Source: Pseudomonas sp. HOU2
Lineage (GTDB): Bacteria; Pseudomonadota; Gammaproteobacteria; Pseudomonadales; Pseudomonadaceae
Reading direction: 5' to 3'
Length of the DNA stretch: 64,000 nt
NCBI RefSeq assembly: GCF_040729435.1
Contig: NZ_CP160398.1
Coordinates: 5,003,001-5,067,000 of the forward strand
Within the stretch, counting starts at the first letter, position 1. The number at the start of each line of letters is the position of its first letter. Made by a program: the position numbers and the translations under genes. The notes under the pieces are model-generated. The model was not told where the DNA came from. It made no database searches and was given only the letters and a program-made list of their open reading frames with translations. Below are positions 8,565 to 16,342 of this stretch, piece by piece.

Positions 8565-8702
8565 TTACAGAGGCCACATCGCCGTGCCGAACGGAACCAC
8601 CGCGTCGGCTTGCATCATTTCCACGGCGGCCTCATGGGTTGGTGCTTCAAACCATTCGTCCAGTTGCAGTTCGGTATCCAAGTCTTTTTCCAGTGCTTGC
8701 AT
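8565..8702 (-). CDS. 45-residue RiPP-precursor-like peptide
   Basis: Reading from 8702, a 45-codon frame starts ATG, with AGGAGA six bases upstream, and ends TAA. The first 33 residues are acidic and amphipathic (MQALEKDLDTELQLDEWFEA, then PTHEAAVEMMQAD), like a leader. The last dozen are uncharged and hydrophobic (AVVPFGTAMWPL), like a core, with Pro, Phe, Gly, Thr, Trp and no Cys. It is followed by a strong hairpin and the M29/NicX-like gene, and preceded by an AT-rich tract with inverted repeats. The frame, the Shine-Dalgarno and the leader/core asymmetry are visible; that it is a modified peptide is inference. It could instead be a small subunit of the metalloprotein. Confidence 0.7.
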   Translation of the reverse strand: MQALEKDLDTELQLDEWFEAPTHEAAVEMMQADAVVPFGTAMWPL

Positions 8703-8804
8703 GGTCGATCTCCTAGATGACTTTCGCGGTTATGACTGGCCGGTCGAGTTGGCCGGCAAGACGTGAAAAACCTAGTTCAGGGTGTTTTGTAATGCAAAAA
8801 ATTA

Positions 8805-8906
8805 TTTATTTAAAATTTAAATAAACTTTTTATTCTGTTTTCAAGCGGAGATTTTCTTATTTGAAAACAAAAAACTAAGCGGCAACTTTCATTAGCAAGC
8901 TTGCTA
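8805..8906 (-). promoter_or_regulatory. AT-rich control region with three inverted repeats upstream of the peptide unit
   Basis: This AT-rich stretch contrasts with the surrounding GC-rich DNA. It contains a 10-bp-arm palindrome at 8805-8825 (centre A8815), an interrupted repeat GTTTTCAA (8837-8844) / TTGAAAAC (8861-8868), and the perfect 14-base palindrome TAGCAAGCTTGCTA (8893-8906). It most plausibly holds the promoter and operators of the minus-strand peptide gene. I cannot assign a regulator. Confidence 0.5.
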
Positions 8907-9157
8907 CCGTCAATTTGCAGACGTCCTACAGAATTTTCCGAAATGGAAAATCTACGTTACGCCTCGTAAAGAAAAGTTTACGGAAACACCGGTAAAGCCC
9001 AGTGGATTTACCCCTTTGCCGACGCTGTAAGGAAAACCTGCCGAAGCCCGGCTGCAAAGGCGTCGCGCAGGGCTCTGGCGCGCTTGTTTCAGCGCTGTTT
9101 GCAGGGTGAGATGCGCCTCATGCCTGTCGTGCAGGCGCATAACAAGAAGGAGGCGCA
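8907..9157. other. intergenic stretch, little recognised
   Basis: I see no convincing gene here on either strand. The one structure is an inverted repeat ATGCGCCT (9111-9118) / AGGCGCAT (9133-9140), just before the ribosome binding site of the small frame at 9158. Confidence 0.4.
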
Positions 9158-9304
9158 ATGAACGCCGAGATTGATCTTCACTTCTCTCCGTGGGGCGGTT
9201 TTTCGCTCGTCCCCGTCGATGGCCTGCAAAGGCCTGACTCAATTTTTGCAGCCGCCCGGGCATCTCGAGGCGGACCCACGCAATCCCGGCAAGCGCCACG
9301 CTGA
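9158..9304 (+). CDS. possible 48-residue small protein or leader upstream of aroP
   Basis: An ATG at 9158 is preceded by AAGGAGG four bases upstream, one of the best ribosome binding sites in the window. The frame runs 48 codons (MNAEIDLHFSPWGGFSLVPV...) to a TGA at 9302. An 8-bp-arm inverted repeat lies directly upstream. The second half is Ala/Arg/Gly-rich and looks less protein-like. I recognise no family. It may be a small gene, a leader, or a fossil. Confidence 0.35.
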   Translation: MNAEIDLHFSPWGGFSLVPVDGLQRPDSIFAAARASRGGPTQSRQAPR

Positions 9305-9472
9305 TCCAGCGGGGTCTGGCAGCAGGGGGTTGGCGGTGTACAATGCGCCGCGTTTTAACTGTGACCCTCTGCGTAATCGCGTAAACCTCAAGGTTATCCG
9401 CCTTGTTCACTCCGCCACGTCACAAGCGTGTCGGGTTCGATTTCGTCACAGATAAAAACAAACAGGTGACGC

Positions 9473-9535
9473 ATGACCGTTGTAAAAAAACTGAATTCCT
9501 GGTGCTTGCGCTGGGGTTTGATCGAGGTTGTCTGA
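9473..9535 (+). CDS. 20-residue leader peptide of aroP with two Trp codons
   Basis: The frame ATG (9473) to TGA (9535) follows AACAGGTGACGC and encodes MTVVKKLNSWCLRWGLIEVV. It contains two Trp codons within five residues and ends 60 bases before the start of an aromatic amino acid permease gene. Two nested stems overlap its end. By position and composition this looks like a ribosome-sensing leader controlling the permease in response to charged tRNA-Trp or free tryptophan. That mechanism is inferred. Confidence 0.6.
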   Translation: MTVVKKLNSWCLRWGLIEVV

Positions 9536-9577
9536 AATCGCAACCTTGCAGCAACGTCTACTGAACATCATCAAACC
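9515..9577 (+). promoter_or_regulatory. leader RNA structure preceding aroP
   Basis: GGTTTGAT (9515-9522, codons for Trp-Gly-Leu-Ile of the leader) is fully complementary to ATCAAACC (9570-9577), 18 bases before the permease ATG. Inside it, AGGTTG (9525-9530) pairs with CAACCT (9541-9546). A ribosome stalled at the Trp codons would break the outer stem. There is no T-run, so control of translation or Rho access fits better than classic attenuation. Confidence 0.45.
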
Positions 9578-9595
9578 TTGCGTGGGACCTTTTTC

Positions 9596-11014
9596 ATGAG
9601 TGGACAAAACTCGCAATCAGGCGAGCTGAAACGCGGCCTGAAAAATCGCCATATTCAACTGATCGCCCTCGGTGGTGCGATCGGTACCGGATTGTTCCTC
9701 GGCTCGGCCGGGGTTCTGAAATCCGCCGGCCCGTCGATGATCCTCGGCTACGCCATCTGCGGCTTCATCGCCTTCATGATCATGCGCCAGCTCGGCGAGA
9801 TGATCGTCGAAGAGCCGGTGGCCGGTTCCTTCAGCCATTTCGCGCACAAGTACTGGGGCGGTTTTGCCGGCTTCCTGTCGGGCTGGAACTGCTGGATTCT
9901 GTACATTTTGGTGGGCATGTCGGAGCTGACCGCGGTCGGCAAGTACATCCACTACTGGGCGCCGGACATCCCGACCTGGGTCACCGCTGCCGCCTTCTTC
10001 GTGCTGATCAACGCGATCAACCTGGCCAACGTCAAAGTCTTCGGTGAAGCCGAGTTCTGGTTCGCGATCATCAAGGTCGTGGCGATTGTCGGCATGATTG
10101 CGCTGGGCAGCTACCTGCTGGTCAGCGGCCATGGCGGCCCGCAGGCCTCGGTCAGCAACCTGTGGTCGCACGGCGGGTTCTTCCCCAACGGCGTCAGCGG
10201 TCTGGTGATGGCGATGGCGATCATCATGTTCTCCTTCGGTGGCCTGGAAATGCTCGGTTTCACCGCCGCTGAAGCGGACAAGCCGAAAACCGTGATCCCG
10301 AAAGCGATCAATCAGGTGATCTACCGCATCCTGATTTTCTACATCGGCGCGCTGGTGATCCTGCTGTCGCTGACCCCATGGGACAGTCTGCTGGCGACTC
10401 TCAACGCGTCCGGCGATTCGTACAGCGGCAGCCCGTTCGTGCAAGTGTTCTCGATGCTCGGTAGCAACACCGCCGCGCACATCCTCAACTTCGTGGTCCT
10501 GACCGCAGCACTGTCGGTGTACAACAGCGGCACCTACTGCAACAGCCGCATGCTGCTGGGCATGGCCGAACAGGGTGATGCACCCAAAGGTCTGGCGAAG
10601 ATCGACAAGCGCGGCGTGCCGGTGCGTTCGATCCTGGCTTCCGCAGCGGTGACGCTGGTGGCGGTGCTGCTCAATTACCTGATCCCGCAGCAGGCGCTGG
10701 AATTGCTGATGTCGCTGGTGGTTGCGACCCTGGTGATCAACTGGGCGATGATCAGCTTCTCGCACTTCAAGTTCCGTCAGCACATGAACAAGACGCAGCA
10801 GACGCCGCTGTTCAAGGCGCTGTGGTACCCGTACGGCAACTATGTCTGCCTGGCGTTCGTGGTGTTCATCCTTGGCGTGATGCTGCTGATCCCTGGCATC
10901 CAGATCTCGGTGTACGCGATTCCGGTGTGGGTCGTGTTCATGTGGGTCTGCTACGTGATCAAGAACAAGCGCGGCGCGCAGCAGGCGCTGCACGCGGCGA
11001 GTGCTTCGAAGTAA
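9596..11014 (+). CDS. aroP: aromatic amino acid permease AroP/PheP type
   Basis: This 472-residue inner membrane protein of the amino acid-polyamine-organocation superfamily has about 12 hydrophobic spans. It opens with the family motif KRGLKNRHIQLIALGGAIGTGLFLGSAG, and the segment FSFGGLEMLGFTAAEADKPKTVIPKAINQV is typical of AroP/PheP-like transporters. These import phenylalanine, tyrosine and tryptophan by proton symport. The ATG at 9596 has only a weak Shine-Dalgarno, which fits dependence on the upstream leader. The nearby phh genes degrade the same substrates. Substrate range cannot be read exactly from sequence. Confidence 0.88.
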   Translation: MSGQNSQSGELKRGLKNRHIQLIALGGAIGTGLFLGSAGVLKSAGPSMILGYAICGFIAFMIMRQLGEMIVEEPVAGSFSHFAHKYWGGFAGFLSGWNCWILYILVGMSELTAVGKYIHYWAPDIPTWVTAAAFFVLINAINLANVKVFGEAEFWFAIIKVVAIVGMIALGSYLLVSGHGGPQASVSNLWSHGGFFPNGVSGLVMAMAIIMFSFGGLEMLGFTAAEADKPKTVIPKAINQVIYRILIFYIGALVILLSLTPWDSLLATLNASGDSYSGSPFVQVFSMLGSNTAAHILNFVVLTAALSVYNSGTYCNSRMLLGMAEQGDAPKGLAKIDKRGVPVRSILASAAVTLVAVLLNYLIPQQALELLMSLVVATLVINWAMISFSHFKFRQHMNKTQQTPLFKALWYPYGNYVCLAFVVFILGVMLLIPGIQISVYAIPVWVVFMWVCYVIKNKRGAQQALHAASASK

Positions 11015-11034
11015 GCGCTAAGGCAACAAACAAC

Positions 11035-11061
11035 AAACCCGGCCAATGTGCCGGGTTTTTT
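11035..11061 (+). terminator. intrinsic terminator of aroP
   Basis: AAACCCGGC (11035-11043) pairs with GCCGGGTTT (11050-11058) around loop CAATGT, followed by a T-rich tail. Confidence 0.9.
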
Positions 11062-11073
11062 ATTGCCCCTGTA

Positions 11074-11148
11074 GGAGCTGCCGAAGGCTGCGATCTTTTG
11101 ATCTTGATCTTTAAAGCAGATCAAAAGATCGCAGCCTTCGGCAGCTCC
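11074..11148. repeat. inverted pair of REP elements (class GGAGCTGCCGAAGGCTGCGATC)
   Basis: Perfect 30-base inverted arms at 11074-11103 and 11119-11148. Related copies form the pair at 15044-15130. Confidence 0.9.
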
Positions 11149-11197
11149 TGCAGGGTTGATGGCGTATCCTGCACCTTCTGAATACGGATGCTTTTCC

Positions 11198-11611
11198 ATG
11201 CTGGTGATTTCCAATAACGTGCATCTGCCGGATGCCGAGATCGAATTGACGGCCATTCGCGCGCAAGGCGCCGGTGGACAGAACGTCAACAAGGTCTCCA
11301 GCGCCGTGCACCTGCGCTTCGACATTCCGGCCTCGTCCTTGCCCGAGTTCTACAAGGAGCGGCTGCTGGCGCTGCGTGACAGTCGCATCACCAGCGATGG
11401 CGTGCTGATCATCAAGGCTCAGCAATACCGCACGCAGGAAGCCAACCGTGCCGATGCGCTGGAGCGTCTGGTCGAGCTGATCCTCAGCGCCACCAAGGTC
11501 GAAAAGAAACGTCGCCCGACCAAGCCGACCCTCGGCTCGAAGAAGCGCCGGCTCGAATCCAAGACCAAGCGCGGCAACATCAAGGCTGGGCGTGGCAAGG
11601 TGGATTTTTAA
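11198..11611 (+). CDS. arfB: alternative ribosome-rescue factor ArfB (YaeJ)
   Basis: The 137-residue protein has the class I release factor GGQ motif ([21 protein letters not shown] at residues 26-28) and the long basic C-terminal tail ([11 protein letters not shown]...[12 protein letters not shown]) that enters the empty mRNA channel of stalled ribosomes. It lacks the stop-codon recognition domain, as expected of ArfB. It hydrolyses peptidyl-tRNA on non-stop complexes. The ATG at 11198 gives the family length; an upstream in-frame start would read through the REP border. Confidence 0.93.
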   Translation: MLVISNNVHLPDAEIELTAIRAQGAGGQNVNKVSSAVHLRFDIPASSLPEFYKERLLALRDSRITSDGVLIIKAQQYRTQEANRADALERLVELILSATKVEKKRRPTKPTLGSKKRRLESKTKRGNIKAGRGKVDF

Positions 11612-11842
11612 GGTTTGGCGTCCTGAAAGTGTTCCATTCCATCAGGAGCGGGCATTGTATCCATTGCGCACCACTCAACTTAAATGAGTTCCCGAATGTT
11701 GAAGTACACGTGCACATAAGAAAATCAATCAACTTTTGTTTTCTTATAACTAATCGGTCTACCAGACTGTCATATCTGACAGGTGTGCCGGATTGCTATT
11801 GCACGTTTACTGAGCTCTCTTTTCTTGATTGAGCAAAAGCAA
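11612..11842 (+). other. AT-rich intergenic region before the delta-60 protein
   Basis: Base composition drops sharply after arfB. I see no gene with a credible ribosome binding site. The region probably holds the promoter of the following gene, and its composition suggests that both arrived together. Confidence 0.4.
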
Positions 11843-13144
11843 ATGAGCAACTTAATTGATGGGCGTGGTGCTCCTGATACTGATTTTGGTGTGCGCAGCG
11901 AGGTTGTTTTATATGGAGAACAAGGTCAGAGGCTTCAAGCTCGGGTCGTCACTCTCCTCTCAAATCCGAACAGGATTCTCTGCGGCGCAACTGACGAGGC
12001 GCGGCAAGAAACTTACCTGTCCATGCTTGATGAGGAAGGACGTATCGACAAAAGCTTCGGCAATTCGGGTAATGTTGTTTTTAAACTCTCGGAATTTTTT
12101 CCTGGGTGGGATTTGGCGCAGCCCTATAGCGTGAAATTTGATAGTGTTCATAGTAAGTATGTGTTGGGGTTCTTCGCTCGTAAAGACGGCTTTAATCGTG
12201 CTACCGGCCTGGCTCGATTCGATTTGAATGGGGAGTTCGATGAAGGGTTTGGCAGCAAAGGCATCATGCTGTGGTTTCCAGATTTGAAGGAGGTTGTTCC
12301 TGCAAGTTCAGATGTTCCGAAGGTGAAGCAACTTCTGGCGGATAAGGGGCGCGACTACCACGGAACTATGGAATTATTGGACGATGGCGGCGTTTTGCTT
12401 CTGACCACGCTTGACTACAGAGGATCTTTTGATAGAGCTTATGTGGTCAAGTTAAAAAATAACGGTAGTTTGGACGTAGTGTTCGGTAATCGCGGGTATG
12501 TACTTGTTTTTCGAGGTTCATCTGCTTCGGTCATAGGGCAGGATATGTTTCGTCAAGGTGTTGGTTATGTTGTCGCCGCTTCAGAAGGCCTTCGTGATAA
12601 AAGTTGGTTTGTTGGTCGGTATGATGCCCGTGGTGATCTTGACTCCAGTTTTGGGGTCGAAGGATATTATGATGGAGTCCCTTCGGTTAAAAACGTCATT
12701 CTGAAACGCGACGATCGTTCTCAGTTTTATATTGTAGGTACTTCGGATAATGGAGTTCCGCAGTATCTATATCTCCAGCTTCAACGTCGCGGGCTCGAAG
12801 GCGAGGAAGATCCACTTTTTGGCAAACAAGGATGGGGAGGATATATCAAAGATTATTTCAGCGATATCTATATAACCAAAGCAGCCCTCTATAATTTGAA
12901 ATCAACCGCCGTGGTAGCAGGTTATGCTTATTTGAGTGGCGGGTCGGATAGCCAGGCATTTATTGCCAGTCTTGAACAAGACATGGGGTGGGATGAGGGG
13001 TTTGGTGATGGTGGAAAGATTGTATTTCCAGAAAAAGATCAGATTATTCACGATCTCGCGGTCCAGGAAGATCGAAAAATTGTGTTTGTTTCCAGTAAAA
13101 ATAGAGAGCGCGGTAGCTTCGCCATCTTCCGTTTGCATGGTTAG
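11843..13144 (+). CDS. delta-60 repeat protein, AT-rich, function unknown
   Basis: This 433-residue protein is built from repeats of about 50-65 residues, each closing with a D-x-x-FG-x-x-G signature: DTDFGVRSE, DKSFGNSGN, DEGFGSKGI, DVVFGNRGY, DSSFGVEGY, DPLFGKQGW and DEGFGDGGK. This is the delta-60 (Tcp-like beta-propeller) repeat of secreted or surface proteins. There is no signal peptide at the ATG at 11843. Codon use is clearly more AT-rich than in neighbouring genes, a sign of transfer. Relatives in Pseudomonas occur beside polymorphic effectors, but no secretion or immunity gene is visible here. The start is uncertain because the Shine-Dalgarno is weak. Confidence 0.75.
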   Translation: MSNLIDGRGAPDTDFGVRSEVVLYGEQGQRLQARVVTLLSNPNRILCGATDEARQETYLSMLDEEGRIDKSFGNSGNVVFKLSEFFPGWDLAQPYSVKFDSVHSKYVLGFFARKDGFNRATGLARFDLNGEFDEGFGSKGIMLWFPDLKEVVPASSDVPKVKQLLADKGRDYHGTMELLDDGGVLLLTTLDYRGSFDRAYVVKLKNNGSLDVVFGNRGYVLVFRGSSASVIGQDMFRQGVGYVVAASEGLRDKSWFVGRYDARGDLDSSFGVEGYYDGVPSVKNVILKRDDRSQFYIVGTSDNGVPQYLYLQLQRRGLEGEEDPLFGKQGWGGYIKDYFSDIYITKAALYNLKSTAVVAGYAYLSGGSDSQAFIASLEQDMGWDEGFGDGGKIVFPEKDQIIHDLAVQEDRKIVFVSSKNRERGSFAIFRLHG

Positions 13145-13165
13145 CGTATAAAAGCTGCAGGTGTT

Positions 13166-13199
13166 TATTGGCCATTCGGAACCACCTGAATGGCCAATA
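13166..13199. terminator. bidirectional hairpin between convergent genes
   Basis: TATTGGCCATTC (13166-13177) pairs perfectly with GAATGGCCAATA (13188-13199) around a 10-base loop. The T-tail is weak. It separates the delta-60 gene from the convergent MFS gene. Confidence 0.75.
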
Positions 13200-13207
13200 T
13201 TGGGCGA

Positions 13208-14407
13208 TTACTGAAAGTGGTGTTTTGCTGTAATGCGGTACAAATACACACTCAGGATCAGGCCGCTCAGTGAGGCGACAGCGGCAAACAGGAAGATCGA
13301 AGCAAAACCGAAGCCCGACGCAATGGCCCCAGCCAACGGCCCGGTGATCCCCAGTGACAAGTCGATAAACAACGAATAGGCGCCGACCGCCGCACCACGG
13401 CTGGAGGCTGGCACCAGATTCACCGCTTCCACGCCCAGCGCCGGGAACACCAGCGAGAAACCGAAACCGCTGAGTGCTGCCCCGGCCAGCGCCCAATGCG
13501 CATCCGGTGCCAGCCACAGCAGCAACAGTCCAAGGGTTTCCACCGACAGGCAGGCGATCGCCACGCGGAAGCCGCCAAGACGGTTGATCAGGTTGCCGAA
13601 CAGCAGCCGCGCGCCGATGAAGCTGGCGCCGAACAGGCTCAGGCACAGCACCGCGTTGTCCCAGTGCCGGGTGGCGTAATACAGGGTGATGAAGGTGGCG
13701 ATGGTGCCGAACCCGATCGAGCCCAGAGCCAGACCGCAGCCGTGCGGGAACACCCGACCGAGCACATGCATGAACGGCAGGCGCTCACCGGCGACAATCG
13801 GCGCCGCGGTTTTCGGCCACGCCAACAGCAGGCCCAGCGCCGCCAGCAGGATGATGCTCACGCCCATGCTCCACAGTCCCAACTGGCCGACCAGCCACAC
13901 ACCGAACGGCGCGCCGACCGCCAGCGCACCGTAACTGGCGATGCCGTTCCACGAGATGACTTTGGCGGTATTCGCCGCGCCCACCCGGCCGATGCCCCAA
14001 CCAATCGAGCCGGAGCCGACCAGACTTTCCGCGCTGCCCAACACCAGTCGGCCGATCAACAGGCTGATCAGGCTGAGCATCGGCAGGTTCGGTGTCCAGG
14101 CCGAAATCAGCATGAACACGCCGCTCAAGCCGCAACCGGCCAGACCGATCATCACCGCGCGCTTGCTGCCCTGATTGTCGATGATCTTGCCGGCGTACGG
14201 ACGGCTGAGCAGGGTGGCGAGGTATTGCACGCTGATCACCAGCCCGGCGATCACCGCGCCAAAGCCCAGATCACTATGGACGTAACCCGGCAGCACGGCG
14301 AGCGGGATGCCGATGTTCAGGTAGCCGATGAAGGTGAAGAGGACGATGGAAACGACTTGCAGCGTGACCGCCAGGGGACGCTGGGGTTGTGGCATAGAGG
14401 ACGACAT
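13208..14407 (-). CDS. MFS transporter, YhhS/YfcJ-like
   Basis: The 399-residue product shows about 12 hydrophobic spans. The MFS motif between spans 2 and 3 is present as [28 protein letters not shown]. The pattern and length match the YhhS/YfcJ group of drug:proton antiporters (arabinose-efflux-like permeases). Substrate is unknown; relatives have been tied to glyphosate or general efflux. The gene stands alone, with no adjacent regulator. The ATG at 14407 is the family-length start, although an in-frame ATG four codons later is possible. Confidence 0.85.
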   Translation of the reverse strand: MSSSMPQPQRPLAVTLQVVSIVLFTFIGYLNIGIPLAVLPGYVHSDLGFGAVIAGLVISVQYLATLLSRPYAGKIIDNQGSKRAVMIGLAGCGLSGVFMLISAWTPNLPMLSLISLLIGRLVLGSAESLVGSGSIGWGIGRVGAANTAKVISWNGIASYGALAVGAPFGVWLVGQLGLWSMGVSIILLAALGLLLAWPKTAAPIVAGERLPFMHVLGRVFPHGCGLALGSIGFGTIATFITLYYATRHWDNAVLCLSLFGASFIGARLLFGNLINRLGGFRVAIACLSVETLGLLLLWLAPDAHWALAGAALSGFGFSLVFPALGVEAVNLVPASSRGAAVGAYSLFIDLSLGITGPLAGAIASGFGFASIFLFAAVASLSGLILSVYLYRITAKHHFQ

Positions 14408-14509
14408 GGGTAACGATCCACGGCAAAGCAGGATTAGATAGGCTGCTTATGATACCGGCGCGGACGTGTCAGGGGCGGGGAAAAGTAAAACTATTTCCGG
14501 GCGCTGGCT

Positions 14510-14692
14510 TCAGGGTTTGGCCGGGGCGACCAGTTGTGTGGTGACCAGAGCGGCGAGAGCGTTTTCTTCGCTGCCGAAACGGGCGAGCAGGGCGGCCTGT
14601 TTTTCCGGGGAGAGGCGCTGCCAGATCTCGATCATTTTTTCGGTGGCGCCGATCAGGACGGCGGCTTGGCTTTCAGAGAATTCGTCGGTCAT
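14510..14692 (-). CDS. 60-residue hypothetical protein
   Basis: The product (MTDEFSESQAAVLIGATEKM..., ending LVAPAKP) is mostly helical, with an internal IEIWQRLSPEKQAALLARFG segment. No signal peptide, membrane span or known domain is seen. The codon pattern looks coding and no better frame overlaps it. The Shine-Dalgarno is poor. It is followed in the same direction by the MFS gene but separated by about 100 bases. Confidence 0.5.
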   Translation of the reverse strand: MTDEFSESQAAVLIGATEKMIEIWQRLSPEKQAALLARFGSEENALAALVTTQLVAPAKP

Positions 14693-14712
14693 GGCGGGCT
14701 CGGTTTCAGGCA

Positions 14713-14744
14713 GTGTGGAAAGCGCATCTTAGCGCTTTCCACAC
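14713..14744. terminator. perfect 13-bp hairpin between two small genes
   Basis: GTGTGGAAAGCGC (14713-14725) and GCGCTTTCCACAC (14732-14744) around loop ATCTTA. There is no T-run; it may terminate or stabilise the transcript of the 43-residue gene. Confidence 0.6.
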
Positions 14745-14762
14745 GGTCTGTACGGCGGGGTT

Positions 14763-14894
14763 TTACTCTTCGCTGTCGGCCTGGCGGCTCTCAACGGCTT
14801 CTTTCTGCTCGGGCTGCTCCGCGCCGGCTTGTTGCGTGGTCGTCTGCTCAGGTACGTGCAGGCTTGGGAAGGGGAGATTAGGAATCTCGTGCAT
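14763..14894 (-). CDS. 43-residue Gln/Glu-rich small protein
   Basis: The ATG at 14894 is preceded by GAGGAGCGCAACC, a good ribosome binding site, and the frame closes with TAA at 14763. The product starts MHEIPNLPFPSLHVPEQTTT and ends ESRQADSEE: a short hydrophobic, proline-containing head and a hydrophilic Gln/Glu tail. It is followed by a perfect hairpin. I recognise no family. Confidence 0.5.
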   Translation of the reverse strand: MHEIPNLPFPSLHVPEQTTTQQAGAEQPEQKEAVESRQADSEE

Positions 14895-15043
14895 GGTTGC
14901 GCTCCTCGCTAAGTCTGTTGATAGATCTGGTAGATCCGCGCTTCTTGAAAGCCTGCGCAGGATACAGCAGGAAAAATGACAAACAGACTTTTAATTCAAA
15001 ATAATGCGACAGATGGCCGCAGGGGGAGGCGCCGCGAACAAAT

Positions 15044-15130
15044 GCAGGAGCTGCCGAAGGCTGCGATCTTTAGACTTTGATTTTAAAAACAAAGATCAAA
15101 AGATCGCAGCCTGCGGCAGCTCCTACAGGG
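15044..15130. repeat. inverted pair of REP elements (class GGAGCTGCCGAAGGCTGCGATC)
   Basis: Same class as 11074-11148. The arms flank an AT-rich centre; the right arm has a one-base change (CTGCGGCAGCTCC), so it is slightly decayed. It lies downstream of phhC. Confidence 0.85.
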
Positions 15131-15148
15131 GTATTGCAGTGGCTGGAT

Positions 15149-16342
15149 CTATTTGCTGACGTCAGCGATGGCTTGTGCCAGCAGCGCCAGGCGCGTGGCA
15201 TCGATCCCGGCGACGTTGGCCCGGCCTGAACTGACCATGTACACGCTGTGCTGCTCACGCAGTTGTTTGACCTGCTCCGGTGACAGCCCGGTGTAGGAGA
15301 ACATGCCGCGTTGCACGCCAATGTGCGCAAAGCGCTCACGCAAGCCGTGCGGCTCCAGTGCTTCGACCAGACCGCTGCGCAATTGGGCGATGCGCAAGCG
15401 CATGGCTTCCACTTCGTCGGCCCAGCGGGCTTTCAGCTCCGGATCGGCGAGGATGGTCGCGACCACGGCCGCACCGTGATCCGGTGGCGTTGACCACAGG
15501 TTGCGGGCGATGTTGGCCAGTTGACTGCGAATGTCGGTCAGCTTGTCGGCGGTTTTCGCGCAGACAATCAATGCGCCGGTGCGGTCGCGATACAGGCCGA
15601 AGTTCTTCGAGCAGGAACTGGTAATCAGCAGCTCGGGTACTTCGGCGGCGAACAGCCGGGTCGACCACGCGTCCTGCTCCAGACCATCGCCAAAGCCCTG
15701 GTAGGCAAAGTCGATCAGCGGCAGCAGGTCACGGCGGCGCACGACGTCGAGCACGCGCTGCCAGTCGTCATGGTTCAGGTCGAAACCGGTCGGGTTGTGG
15801 CAGCACGCATGCAGTAGCACCACGTCGCCTTGCGGCACTTCGTCAAGCACGGCCAGCATCGCATCGACGTCGAGGCGGTTGTTGCTGCCCACGTAGGGGT
15901 AGTGACTGACCTTGACCCCGGCCGCAGCAAAGATAGTTTCGTGGATCGGCCAGGTCGGGTTGCTCAGCCACACGCCTTTGCCCGGCAGGCACTGGGCGAT
16001 GAAGTCGGCAGCCAGACGCAGGGCACCAGTGCCGCCCGGGGTCTGGGTGGCGCCGGCGCGCTGTTCGGCGATCAGCTTCGAGTTGGCGCCGAGCACCAGC
16101 TCATTGACGACCTTGCCGAACAATGGATTGCCGTGACCGCCGATGTAGGTCTTGGTGTCCTGGCTTTCGACCAGTCGCGCCTCGGCGATTTTCACCGCCT
16201 CGGGGATCGGCGTCAGGCCCTGGGCATCCTTGTAGACGCCAACGCCGAGGTCGAACTTGCGCGGGTTAGTGTCCTGCGCATAGGCCTCCATCAAACCGAG
16301 GATCGGGTCGCCGGGTACCCGGCCGATGGCGTCGAAGTGCAT
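15149..16342 (-). CDS. phhC: aromatic amino acid aminotransferase PhhC
   Basis: The 397-residue protein is a class I PLP aminotransferase of the TyrB/AspC group. It has the N-terminal DPILGLMEAY, the GVGVYKD segment, HACCHNPTGFDL, DFAYQGFGDGL and the PLP-lysine context SSCSKNFGLYRDRTGAL. It converts tyrosine and phenylalanine to their keto acids. Its ATG overlaps the phhB stop (TAATG), showing tight coupling. It is the last gene of phhABC, which turns phenylalanine into 4-hydroxyphenylpyruvate. Confidence 0.93.
   Translation of the reverse strand: MHFDAIGRVPGDPILGLMEAYAQDTNPRKFDLGVGVYKDAQGLTPIPEAVKIAEARLVESQDTKTYIGGHGNPLFGKVVNELVLGANSKLIAEQRAGATQTPGGTGALRLAADFIAQCLPGKGVWLSNPTWPIHETIFAAAGVKVSHYPYVGSNNRLDVDAMLAVLDEVPQGDVVLLHACCHNPTGFDLNHDDWQRVLDVVRRRDLLPLIDFAYQGFGDGLEQDAWSTRLFAAEVPELLITSSCSKNFGLYRDRTGALIVCAKTADKLTDIRSQLANIARNLWSTPPDHGAAVVATILADPELKARWADEVEAMRLRIAQLRSGLVEALEPHGLRERFAHIGVQRGMFSYTGLSPEQVKQLREQHSVYMVSSGRANVAGIDATRLALLAQAIADVSK

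Noticed and set aside
8565..8702. Naming the peptide unit as a crocagin-type cluster
   Set aside because: The peptide end (MWPL) does not match the crocagin core as I recall it, and the other crocagin enzymes are missing; only the general fold of the partner is similar.
9171..9455. 94-codon frame upstream of aroP
   Set aside because: Starts at a non-ATG codon without a ribosome site and has an Arg/Ala-rich translation; the frames at 9158 and 9473 are better placed.
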